From DUZB01 sp964407525 (lineage in GTDB: Bacteria; Desulfobacterota; DSM-4660; Desulfatiglandales; Desulfatiglandaceae): a stretch of 12,578 nt of DNA. The translations under genes were made by a program, and so were the position numbers. The stretch lies in NCBI GenBank assembly GCA_964407525.1, contig CAYOWC010000126.1, positions 1 through 12,578 on the forward strand, written 5' to 3'. Of this stretch, positions 1-6,693 are shown one piece after another (the first letter of the stretch is position 1; every line of letters starts with the position of its first letter). The notes below the pieces were generated by a model, which was not told where the DNA came from, searched no databases, and saw nothing but the letters and a program-made list of their open reading frames with translations.

Positions 1-1310
1 GCAAAAAGGGTCCCGATGTCTTCGTAAGACCCCACCAAATCGCCGCGCGAACCGGCCGCGACCGGAAGCTCGGTTTGCAGGTTCGTGTCGAGGGTCCCGC
101 CGTAAAAATACTCGGCCGCAACGCCCCAGGTGAAGGTCTTGGTCAACTGGTGCTCGACGCCCGCCCCGAAACGCCAAGCTGAGTTTGCCGGCAGTAACGG
201 AGAAACGTTGGAGCCGTCCTGGAATCCCGTGTCGTAGGCCATACCAAAATTGAGCAGCCACGGCTCGCTCAGTCGGTATTGTGCGCCGGCGGCGAAGTGC
301 CATGTATCCTTGAAGTTAAGATCCTGCGTGAGGCTGGTGGGATCAAGCGTATTTTGGATGCCTAACTGCACCTGACCAAACTTTGACCACTGCTGCCAGC
401 CCACGCTGCCTAACAATGCCCAGCGATCGCTCACCTGAGAGAAAACGCTCCCCATCAATTGCTGCGGGACCGTGATGCCCACATCAACGTTCGCGTTCAT
501 CAACCCCCGTTTGGTCAGCAAGGCGTTGACACCCTTTGCAAGGTTCGAGAACTCGGGCGCCGCGCTGAAGTCAAGATCCACCTGCGAGTTCCAGGTGAGC
601 CCAACCCGCGTGCCTTCAGTGAATTCATAGAGCAGCCCTAGATTGATACCCCAACCCCAAACATTGTCATCGAGTTTGAGCTGGCCATCGCCGTATCTGG
701 GATCAACGTTGTTGATCGCCACCTTGTTTCTGTAAATCCCGTTCATGGCAGTGACACTCCCTCCCAGGGATAATTTCGAGGTCACCTTGTAGGCAATAGC
801 CGGCACAAAGGAAATCCCCACCAGTGTGGCTTCCTGGGCGTAATAGCGGCCAACCCAGTTGTCGTTGTACTTCATGGGGGCGCCAAAGTTACCGGTCATG
901 GCGAACCCCAGCTTCAGATCCGGCGACAGGCTGTAACTGAAAAACCCTCCCCCCCCAAAGAACAAGCCATCGGACCCGAACGCCTTGCCCCCGTCATCAC
1001 TGCCTAACCCCGGCGATGTGCCGGCGCCGGGAGAAAACGTCAGGTTGCTGTAATCAAGCTGGCCCGCCCCCAGAATCTGAGCGCCATCCAGTCTTGTCAT
1101 CCCGGCCGGGTTGGTGAACACCGTGGAGGCGTCTTGCGCTCTTACATTGTACCCTGCCGAGGCCAGCCCCACATCCTGCGTACCGATTTCGTAGGCGATC
1201 AGTCCGCCAGCCAGGGCCGGCAAGGAACCAGAAAAACACAAAGTAAAGAGGAGCGCCACCGCCACTAAGTTAGCGTTGCTTCTGCGAATTTTTTTTGAAT
1301 GTTTAAACAT
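1..1310 (-). CDS. FadL/TodX (OMPP1) family outer-membrane transport protein, 3' end outside window
   Basis: The reading frame is open from an ATG at 1310 to the window edge, giving 436 codons with no stop. The family forms 14-stranded outer-membrane barrels with an N-terminal plug that let hydrophobic compounds such as long-chain fatty acids or aromatics through. Residues 1-34 are a Sec signal peptide with a basic start, a hydrophobic core and a likely cut after LPALA. The mature start (GGLIAYEIGTQDVGLASAG) resembles the FadL N-terminus, and the NPAG motif at residues 67-70 is typical of the plug. The rest alternates aromatic and polar residues as barrel strands do. Family members are usually about 400-460 residues, so little is missing. 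AGGAG lies 5 bases before the ATG. It is the last gene seen in the sulfatase cluster, 78 bases after the previous stop. The substrate cannot be told from sequence. Confidence 0.92.
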   Translation of the reverse strand, partial: MFKHSKKIRRSNANLVAVALLFTLCFSGSLPALAGGLIAYEIGTQDVGLASAGYNVRAQDASTVFTNPAGMTRLDGAQILGAGQLDYSNLTFSPGAGTSPGLGSDDGGKAFGSDGLFFGGGGFFSYSLSPDLKLGFAMTGNFGAPMKYNDNWVGRYYAQEATLVGISFVPAIAYKVTSKLSLGGSVTAMNGIYRNKVAINNVDPRYGDGQLKLDDNVWGWGINLGLLYEFTEGTRVGLTWNSQVDLDFSAAPEFSNLAKGVNALLTKRGLMNANVDVGITVPQQLMGSVFSQVSDRWALLGSVGWQQWSKFGQVQLGIQNTLDPTSLTQDLNFKDTWHFAAGAQYRLSEPWLLNFGMAYDTGFQDGSNVSPLLPANSAWRFGAGVEHQLTKTFTWGVAAEYFYGGTLDTNLQTELPVAAGSRGDLVGSYEDIGTLF

Positions 1311-1388
1311 ATAATCTCCTATGATCCCATCAGGATAGTCCGCTTTTCAGCATTGTTCGGTAACGCAGGTTTCCGGAATGAGGTTTTG

Positions 1389-1886
1389 CTACTCCGGTTT
1401 GGCTGTTACATAGACCAGCTTGTTCCCCTGAAACACGGCACGATAAAAATTGCCTCCGCCGTAGTAATACTCCACCCCACCGACCGGTGTGGAGACACAG
1501 CCCGGCGGGAGAGCGGAAACAACGGTTCCGATGGGCAACGGTTTGCCATCGGCCACCGGCTGAGCCGGAGGCGCGCCGGCACTTCCCTGATGAGCTGTTG
1601 CCGATTGCTGTTGGGCTGTCGCCGACTCTTGTTGTGCGGTTGCCGACTGCTGTTGGGCCGTCGCTGCCTGCTGCTGTGAGACTGCGGCCGATTGGTTTTG
1701 TGCACTGTGAGCTGCCGCACTTTCAGCAGAGGCCCCGATAATCGCACCCCTGCGGAAGGCCCGACGTCGGACACCAAAGATCGCCTCAGCGTCCGGCACC
1801 AGTTGCACAGGCAGTTGGGGTATATCGGCTATCAACATAAAACCAAGAACAACGGTTACTACTGAAATCCTGAATCCTGTCTTCAT
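1389..1886 (-). CDS. Small exported protein with Gln-rich heptad repeats and a DUF6515-like C-terminus
   Basis: This is a 165-residue product of unknown function. Residues 1-20 form a hydrophobic export signal or membrane anchor (MKTGFRISVVTVVLGFMLIA). A basic patch follows (VRRRAFRR, 39-46). Residues 66-100 are five tandem seven-residue units of the form QSATAQQ. The C-terminal part (about 117-165) has PIGTVVSALPPGC followed by a tyrosine-rich GGVEYYYGGGNFY stretch. It resembles the end of DUF6515-type periplasmic proteins (pattern recalled, not searched). I chose the ATG at 1886 because AAAGGGGG stands 6 bases before it. The in-frame ATG at 1892 sits directly on that ribosome site, and a longer frame to 2012 would overlap the preceding gene. 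The gene starts 19 bases after the DUF2092 stop, so it is probably co-transcribed with it. Confidence 0.78.
   Translation of the reverse strand: MKTGFRISVVTVVLGFMLIADIPQLPVQLVPDAEAIFGVRRRAFRRGAIIGASAESAAAHSAQNQSAAVSQQQAATAQQQSATAQQESATAQQQSATAHQGSAGAPPAQPVADGKPLPIGTVVSALPPGCVSTPVGGVEYYYGGGNFYRAVFQGNKLVYVTAKPE
1587..1691 (-). repeat. Tandem 21-bp repeat encoding five Gln/Ala/Ser/Thr heptads
   Basis: Codons 66-100 of the small exported protein repeat a seven-residue unit five times: SAAVSQQ, QAATAQQ, QSATAQQ, ESATAQQ and QSATAHQ. At DNA level this is an imperfect 21-base repeat. The third, fourth and fifth units are the closest to each other. The heptad period could allow a coiled coil, although the unit is rich in Ala and Gln rather than in large hydrophobic residues. 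Copy number may vary between strains (inference). Confidence 0.9.
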
Positions 1887-1905
1887 TTGCATCCCCCTTT
1901 CGCCG

Positions 1906-2688
1906 TTATCGGCCGGATCTACCTTGAACTTTGAGCGGCATGAAAGAAATCTCTTTGACCCCTTCTGGGGGCACGAAATTGAAAAAAGCATCGTCAACGG
2001 CAGGCTGTACATTCCAATCGCTCATGACCGTTGAGATACTGATCAGTGCGGGGGTTCCCGTGTCTGTAACCACATATTTATAAGGAAGCGGCAAACCACT
2101 ATTGGCCACCCACACTTGAAAGTCGACACCGGGGCGGCTGAAGAGCAGATGATCGCACTTAACCCCTCCGATGACCGCCTTGCCGATCACGGCAGCAATG
2201 GTCACATCCTGCATCAACAGTCGAAAAGCGTTGCGATAGACCAGGTCGGCGGCCGGGACCAGGAGTCCCAGAGATGCACGGGCGAAATCTAACATTGCCT
2301 CGATGGTTCCAGGCGCGGGCTCCGTGGCATATACCTTGTCGGACGGGTTATAGAGCGTCAAGGTTTTGCCATTGTAATAGAAACTCTGGTCGATCAGTTC
2401 ACCTTTCCGCTCGGCGTGCAGCTTATTTGGCCTGCTGAGGACCATGCTTGCCGAGATATCGTAATCGACCCTGTGTCCGGAATCAGTCAAGTCCTCGATG
2501 GTGTTCTGCGTTTTCACGCTGAATTGTTTTAAACCCCCTAAGTAGTCGGTCATCCGCTGCAAAATCTGCGTGGCGGCCGGATCCACTGCCGGCGCCTGTG
2601 CCCCAATCGCTGTTGAGCCGGTGACCCACAGTGCAAGAACCCCGATCGCGAACAGGACCGTGGTCTTCTTCAAATGCAATGTACTCAT
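1906..2688 (-). CDS. DUF2092 family periplasmic protein (intact copy)
   Basis: This 260-residue protein has a Sec signal at residues 1-30 (MSTLHLKKTT, then a hydrophobic core ending near GSTAIGAQA). The mature part carries DUF2092 hallmarks: an early helix with ILQRMTDYLGGLKQFSV, then the LSRPNKLHAERKG strand pair, YYNGKTLTLYNP, a C-D-H-L-L-F segment near residue 180, and a late FFNFVPPEGVKEI motif. DUF2092 proteins are predicted to have a LolA/LppX-like half-barrel that could hold a lipid-like ligand. Their role is not established, so substrate or lipoprotein handling is inference. AAGGAGG lies 7 bases before the ATG. The gene is 42 bases after the Gly/Val-rich gene and is a paralogue of the gapped gene at 3057-3661. 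Confidence 0.88.
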   Translation of the reverse strand: MSTLHLKKTTVLFAIGVLALWVTGSTAIGAQAPAVDPAATQILQRMTDYLGGLKQFSVKTQNTIEDLTDSGHRVDYDISASMVLSRPNKLHAERKGELIDQSFYYNGKTLTLYNPSDKVYATEPAPGTIEAMLDFARASLGLLVPAADLVYRNAFRLLMQDVTIAAVIGKAVIGGVKCDHLLFSRPGVDFQVWVANSGLPLPYKYVVTDTGTPALISISTVMSDWNVQPAVDDAFFNFVPPEGVKEISFMPLKVQGRSGR

Positions 2689-2730
2689 GTTTTTGCCTCC
2701 TTCTCTGGTTCGTTCACATTTTCACTATGT

Positions 2731-3060
2731 TCAGCGCACTCCGACCCGATTTACGGGTCCGCCTCGGTTCCCGGGAGCAACACCCGCACCCGGTGCTCCC
2801 GCCCCAACTCCGCGCGTAGCGCCCACGCCAGGCGCCCCTGCGCCGACTCCGGACTTGGCGCCCACGCCCCGCGTTCCTACTCCCACAGTTGAGCGTCTCG
2901 CGACACCGGCGTAACTTACCGGTGTCACTGGCCGACCAAGGCGCGCTTCCACGGTGGCAACGAGATCGCCATCCAGAGTCGGCAGAACTTCACCATTCCA
3001 GACCAAGCCGGCGAGAGCCAGGCCAAACATAAGGATGCATTTTATTCCGACGTGTATCAT
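2731..3060 (-). CDS. Small secreted Gly/Val-rich repeat protein, function unknown
   Basis: This 109-residue protein belongs to no family I recognise. Residues 1-20 are a hydrophobic export signal (MIHVGIKCILMFGLALAGLV). Residues 23-50 are an ordinary-looking segment (GEVLPTLDGDLVATVEARLG). From about residue 59 on it is a low-complexity tail of GVGA, GAP and GVGATR units. The start is well supported: GGAAGGGGG lies 6 bases before the ATG, and the ATG overlaps the stop of the preceding DUF2092 gene in an ATGA junction, so translation is probably coupled. The next DUF2092 gene begins 42 bases later. The opposite strand also reads open here as Pro/Ala/Thr-rich, but it has no comparable start signals. 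A structural or surface-associated role is a guess. Confidence 0.7.
   Translation of the reverse strand: MIHVGIKCILMFGLALAGLVWNGEVLPTLDGDLVATVEARLGRPVTPVSYAGVARRSTVGVGTRGVGAKSGVGAGAPGVGATRGVGAGAPGAGVAPGNRGGPVNRVGVR
2770..2886 (-). repeat. Gly-Val-Gly-Ala repeat tract inside the small secreted protein
   Basis: Residues 59-97 of the Gly/Val-rich protein are made of GVG-starting units of four to seven residues. The clearest pair is a 13-residue block (GVGAKSGVGAGAP, then GVGATRGVGAGAP). The DNA is GC-rich and imperfectly repeated with a period near 39 bases for that block. Such elastin-like tracts are usually disordered or flexible; any function is inferred. Confidence 0.8.
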
Positions 3061-3661
3061 GGTTTTCCCCCTTCCTGTTCACCCTGCGGTAATTCATCAA
3101 GTGCGATGAGCGCATCATGGCTGAGCTTTTGGAATCCGGCCGGTGGAACGAAAGTAAAGGCAACCGGCCCCGGGTCAACACCGGTTATCCACTCCTTGAC
3201 GCGAAGCGTGTATTGGGGTGCATTGTTGACGGTTTTGCTGGTAATAACCAGTTTGCGAGGGATGGGTTTATCGNNNNNNNNNNNNNNNNNNNNNNNNNNN
3301 NNNNNNNNNNNNNNNNNNNNNNNNNNNNNNNNNNNNNNNNNNNNNNNNNNNNNNNNNNNNNNNNNNNNNNNNNCTCCACTTCCGCATAGCCGCCCACCCG
3401 GTGTGCACGAAGCTTGTCCGGGCGGTTTAACAAGGCATCTCCCGAATTGGTGAACTGGATTTTCTCCAGTTGCGGGGTGATGACTTCAATATCGCTGTCA
3501 AATGTCAGCTGTATGGTTTTTTGCCCCGCCACATAGTCCGACATGAATTTGAGGATGGCTTTTGCATCACTTCCGTCGGCTTGGGTTCCGGCCATGGCCA
3601 CCCCAAGGCTTGCTCCCAAAACCAACGCCAGTAATGCGAATAAAAGGATTCCTTTCTTCAT
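3057..3661 (-). CDS. DUF2092 family periplasmic protein, interrupted by assembly gap
   Basis: The first 96 codons (3661-3374) encode a Sec signal (MKKGILLFALLALVLGASLGVAMA) and the DUF2092 N-terminus, with ILKFMSDYVAGQKTI, FDSDIEVI and LLNRPDKLRAHRVGG. The last 71 codons (3272-3057) encode the matching C-terminus: PIPRKLVITSKTV, APQYTLRVKEW, FTFVPPAGFQKL and LDELP, ending at a TGA that overlaps the next ATG. The two halves are in different frames only because the 100 N are a placeholder; the coordinates therefore do not add up to whole codons. Naive translation through the gap ends at a false stop at 3185. Alignment by eye to the paralogue at 1906-2688 suggests about 95 missing residues, which gives a full length near 262. 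AAGGAGGAG lies 8 bases before the ATG, and the gene follows the sulfatase stop by 20 bases. Confidence 0.88.
3274..3373. other. Assembly gap (100 N placeholder)
   Basis: Exactly 100 consecutive N lie inside the first DUF2092 gene. A round 100 is the usual sign for a scaffold gap of unknown length. Frame restoration needs a true length that leaves remainder 2 when divided by 3. The paralogue suggests roughly 284 bases. Confidence 0.97.
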
Positions 3662-3681
3662 AATAATTTCTCCTCCTTTTC

Positions 3682-6204
3682 TTACTCGCTCGCCCTGTTG
3701 TTGTGCATGGCCGCCTCGAGCTTCTTTATATCTTCCGTTGTGAGCTTCGGCCGGTCGATGGTGAGGGTAAGGCTGTCAAGTTTTCCGGTAAACCGAAACG
3801 GCACCTGGTAGTCCCCATCGTCTACCGGAGTGCCTGTGTCAGCCCCCACATCAAAGTTCTCATCCCATTGTAAGGTCAGCGGGAGCGTCTTTTCCATTTT
3901 GTGGGTTGCAACGACCTTGCCGTCAACCTTGAGCACGCCAGTGCCGCTGCGACCCAGGCCGCTGGGGGTGCCGAAAGCCAGCGTGGCGGCACCCAGACCA
4001 TCGTATTTGAAATCGAATTCGAGCGTGTGCTTGCCCGGCGAGAGAACTTCCGGGCCTTCCCACTTGACCCGTTTGAGGTCGACCAGGTTCCAGAGAAACA
4101 CCGGCTTGCCTTTCAACAAATAGAAACCGTAGCCGGCAAAACGTCCGCCCTGGGTTACGATCATTCCCTCGGCGCCTCCTTTCGGAACGTCGATTTCCGC
4201 CTTGAAATTGTAGGACGTCGCGATAACGCTTGGCGCATCACCGTTTGGTGTGCCCGTCATTTCACCGGAGTAGGTGAACACAGTACGACCGGCCGCGAGA
4301 CTGGGGCGCGGCTGGACAATGCGGGTGAAGGTGGTGGCATCCAGCGGCAGGACCTGGTTTCTTTCCGCCTCTTTCCAGAACAGCGCTTCCATCTCCTTCA
4401 CTTTTTCGGGGTATTTTGCCGCCACATCCTCGTACTGTGTCCAGTCCTTACTCATGTCGTAGAGTTCCCACGGCCAGCCCGCGGGATCCGGGAACCCCTT
4501 ACCACTGTTGTCCCAAGGTATGCGCATAACCTTGCTGCTGAGGATCCAGCCGTCGTGGTAGATCGCGTGGTCCCCGATCATTTCAAAATACTGGGTCTTG
4601 TGGGTGGAGGGGGCGTTTACGTTCTTTTTATCAAAAGTGTACACCATGCTCACACCTTCGATGGGTTTCTGTGGAATACCGTCCACCACCTCGGGCTGTT
4701 TAAGCTGTGCCGCTTCAAGGATCGTCGGTACAATATCGATAACGTGGTGGAACTGGTAGCGGGTACCCCCCTTGTCCTTGATCCTTTCGGGCCAGGAAAT
4801 CGCCATGCCCTGCTTGGTGCCGCCGAAATGCGACGCCACCATCTTGGTCCAGGAGAACGGCGTGTCGAAGGCCCACGACCAGCCCACCGACATATGCGGA
4901 TAGGTCATATCCGAACCCCAGGCTTCGTAAAAGTTTTTAAGCTGTGCTTCCACCGGCAACTGGATGCCCTGGACCGAGGCAATCTCGTTCGGGGTACCGT
5001 TCGGCCCGCCTTCGGCGCTGGTGCCGTTATCACCGTTGATGTAAATGATCAGGGTGTTGTCGAGCTTGCCCATATCCTCCACCGCCTGGATCACCCTGCC
5101 GATTTCATGGTCCGTATAGGCCACGTAGGCGGCGAACACATCCACCTGGCGGATGAACAGCTTCTTCTCGTCCAGCGTGAGCTGATCCCACTCCTTGATC
5201 AGGTCCTTGGGCCACGGTGTCATTTTTGCGTCCGCCGGGATCACTCCCAGTCTCTTCTGGTTCTCGAAGATGGTTTTGCGCATCTTGTTCCAGCCTTCGT
5301 CGAACAGGTGCATGTCGCTGATTTTCTTAATCCATTCCTTTGTCGGGTGATGCGGCGCATGTACGCCGCCAGGCGCGTAGTAGACGAACCACGGCTGCTC
5401 CGGTGTGAGTGCATTCATCCGCTTTATGTAGCTGATAGCTTCATCCGCCATGGCGGTGGTCAGGTTATAATCCGGGTTATCCAGAAACGGATAAATATAG
5501 GTCGTGTTGCGGGCCAGGTTGGCCGGCTGCCACTGGTTGGTATCCCCGCCCATGAAGCCATAAAAATAGTCGAAGCCCATACCAATCGGCCACTGGTGGA
5601 AGGGTCCGGCTTGACTGACCTGGAAAGCCGGCGTGTTGTGGTTCTTGCCGAACCATGACGTCAGGTAACCGTTGTCCTTCATGATATTACCGATGGTCGC
5701 CTTGTCCCGGGTCATGATGCTGTTGTATCCGGGGTATCCGGTCGCCGTCTCAGATACGGTGCCGAACCCCATCTGGTGGTGGTTGCGCCCTGTAAGGAGT
5801 GCCGCTCGCGTCGGAGAGCACACCGCTGTGGAGTGAAAATTGGTATAACGGATGCCTTGGCTGGCGATACGGTCCAGCGCCGGGGTTGGGATTACACCGC
5901 CGAAGGTGCTGGGGACGCCGTACCCCGAGTCGTCGGTCATGATCAGCAGCACATTGGGCGCACCCTTGGGTGACACCACGCGGGGCGGCCAGTAGGGCTT
6001 GGATTGCAAGACATTTCTTTCGATCTTACCGCCGAATTTCTCGTCCGGCATGGGCGGCAGTTGCTTGCCGTCAATGGTGGTGGTGGCGTTGGGCGATCCC
6101 GTTACGCCTGTGGTCTCCAGGGCCATCACCGGTAATGCTGCGAATGCTATGACGATGAGAATAAAAGCGATCGCCGTTGCCATGAATCGAATTTCTTGTT
6201 TCAT
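3682..6204 (-). CDS. Large exported arylsulfatase-type sulfatase (Cys-type, formylglycine-dependent)
   Basis: This 840-residue enzyme should hydrolyse sulfate esters in the periplasm. Residues 1-28 are a Sec signal ending in ALPVMA. The sulfatase core spans about 83-620. The visible active-site set is complete: metal-binding D91 and D92 (IMTDDSGYG), C129-S-P-T-R133 (the cysteine converted to formylglycine), K187 and H189 (FGKNHN), H282 (GGVHAPHH), D392 and N393 (NGDNGT) and K464 (GGTKQG). Residues about 640-820 form an added beta-rich domain with a jelly-roll look, making it longer than classical arylsulfatases of about 500-550 residues. A formylglycine-generating enzyme or anaerobic maturase is required, and none is in the window. 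AAAGGAG lies 6 bases before the ATG. It heads the exported-protein cluster. The natural substrate is unknown, and activity on phosphate or phosphonate esters, known in the superfamily, is possible. Confidence 0.95.
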   Translation of the reverse strand: MKQEIRFMATAIAFILIVIAFAALPVMALETTGVTGSPNATTTIDGKQLPPMPDEKFGGKIERNVLQSKPYWPPRVVSPKGAPNVLLIMTDDSGYGVPSTFGGVIPTPALDRIASQGIRYTNFHSTAVCSPTRAALLTGRNHHQMGFGTVSETATGYPGYNSIMTRDKATIGNIMKDNGYLTSWFGKNHNTPAFQVSQAGPFHQWPIGMGFDYFYGFMGGDTNQWQPANLARNTTYIYPFLDNPDYNLTTAMADEAISYIKRMNALTPEQPWFVYYAPGGVHAPHHPTKEWIKKISDMHLFDEGWNKMRKTIFENQKRLGVIPADAKMTPWPKDLIKEWDQLTLDEKKLFIRQVDVFAAYVAYTDHEIGRVIQAVEDMGKLDNTLIIYINGDNGTSAEGGPNGTPNEIASVQGIQLPVEAQLKNFYEAWGSDMTYPHMSVGWSWAFDTPFSWTKMVASHFGGTKQGMAISWPERIKDKGGTRYQFHHVIDIVPTILEAAQLKQPEVVDGIPQKPIEGVSMVYTFDKKNVNAPSTHKTQYFEMIGDHAIYHDGWILSSKVMRIPWDNSGKGFPDPAGWPWELYDMSKDWTQYEDVAAKYPEKVKEMEALFWKEAERNQVLPLDATTFTRIVQPRPSLAAGRTVFTYSGEMTGTPNGDAPSVIATSYNFKAEIDVPKGGAEGMIVTQGGRFAGYGFYLLKGKPVFLWNLVDLKRVKWEGPEVLSPGKHTLEFDFKYDGLGAATLAFGTPSGLGRSGTGVLKVDGKVVATHKMEKTLPLTLQWDENFDVGADTGTPVDDGDYQVPFRFTGKLDSLTLTIDRPKLTTEDIKKLEAAMHNNRASE

Positions 6205-6289
6205 CTTCTACTCCTTTCCTTTCCTCAACATGATTGTTTTCCGAACTATTCCAGCCCGGCAAATAGAGACTTCAAACAGGTGATTTTCT

Positions 6290-6682
6290 TCAAACCTGTT
6301 TTTCACAGCACAGCCGAATGGCATCAAAAAGCTTCTGTTCAAGAAAAGGCTTTTTCAAATAGGCAACTGCACCCGCCTTCTTCGCCATTTTCTGCCATTG
6401 CGGATTGTCATGGGCAGTCATGAAAAGAAACGGAACCATTGACCCCTGTGCTGAGAGCTTTTCCTGAAGCTCAAAGCCGGTCATCCCCGGAAGTCGAACA
6501 TCCAGAACCAGACAGCCTTCGTCCGGGTCGAAGGGACATTCAAGGAATTCTTCCGCGGACTTGAAAGCCAGAGCATGATAACCGACCGACCCCAGGAGGC
6601 GCTTGAGGGCCCTCCGAATCGACTCGTCATCATCTACCACATAGACTGTGAATGCTTCTTTTCGCACCGTATTTCCGTGCAT
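6290..6682 (-). CDS. Stand-alone receiver-domain response regulator (FixJ-like REC)
   Basis: This protein of about 130 residues is a single CheY-like receiver domain with no output domain. It has the acidic pocket in VYVVDDDES, the phospho-acceptor aspartate in CLVLDVRLPGMTG, the conserved threonine in FLFMTAHD and the lysine in AYLKKPF. It should be phosphorylated by a histidine kinase and act by protein contact or as a phosphate sink. I chose the ATG at 6682; a TTG at 6691 would add three residues and is also possible. AGGG sits 9 bases before the ATG. It starts 11 bases after the patatin stop, so the two are likely one transcript. Its sequence resembles the receiver part of the FixJ-type regulator at 8398-9024, so the kinase at 9018-11828 is a candidate partner (inference). 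Confidence 0.88.
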   Translation of the reverse strand: MHGNTVRKEAFTVYVVDDDESIRRALKRLLGSVGYHALAFKSAEEFLECPFDPDEGCLVLDVRLPGMTGFELQEKLSAQGSMVPFLFMTAHDNPQWQKMAKKAGAVAYLKKPFLEQKLFDAIRLCCEKQV

Positions 6683-6693
6683 CTCATCCAACC

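Noticed and set aside
1587..1691. Regular repeat considered as a CRISPR array
   Set aside because: The 21-base units are contiguous, have no spacers and translate in frame as protein heptads.
1887..2012. Longer start for the heptad-repeat protein
   Set aside because: The extra residues overlap the DUF2092 coding end, and the export signal and ribosome site place the start at 1886.
2570..2914. Plus-strand Pro/Ala/Thr-rich open frame across the Gly/Val-rich gene
   Set aside because: It overlaps the start of an intact DUF2092 gene on the other strand and has no convincing ribosome site, whereas the minus frame has both a ribosome site and an ATGA coupling.
3052..3453. Plus-strand frames that run through the N gap
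   Set aside because: They depend on unknown bases and are antisense to the DUF2092 gene, whose two ends are both recognisable.
3901..5658. Very long plus-strand open frame (585 codons) inside the sulfatase gene
   Set aside because: It lies antisense to a sulfatase with a full set of catalytic residues, has no recognisable domain, and its composition (many His, Arg and Val) is what the reverse of this GC-rich gene would give.
6274..6301. 8-bp hairpin (AAACAGGT / ACCTGTTT) over the stop of the receiver-only gene
   Set aside because: The stem is AT-rich with a 12-base loop and no T-run follows on the minus strand, so it is weak as a terminator; it would also separate genes only 85 bases apart.
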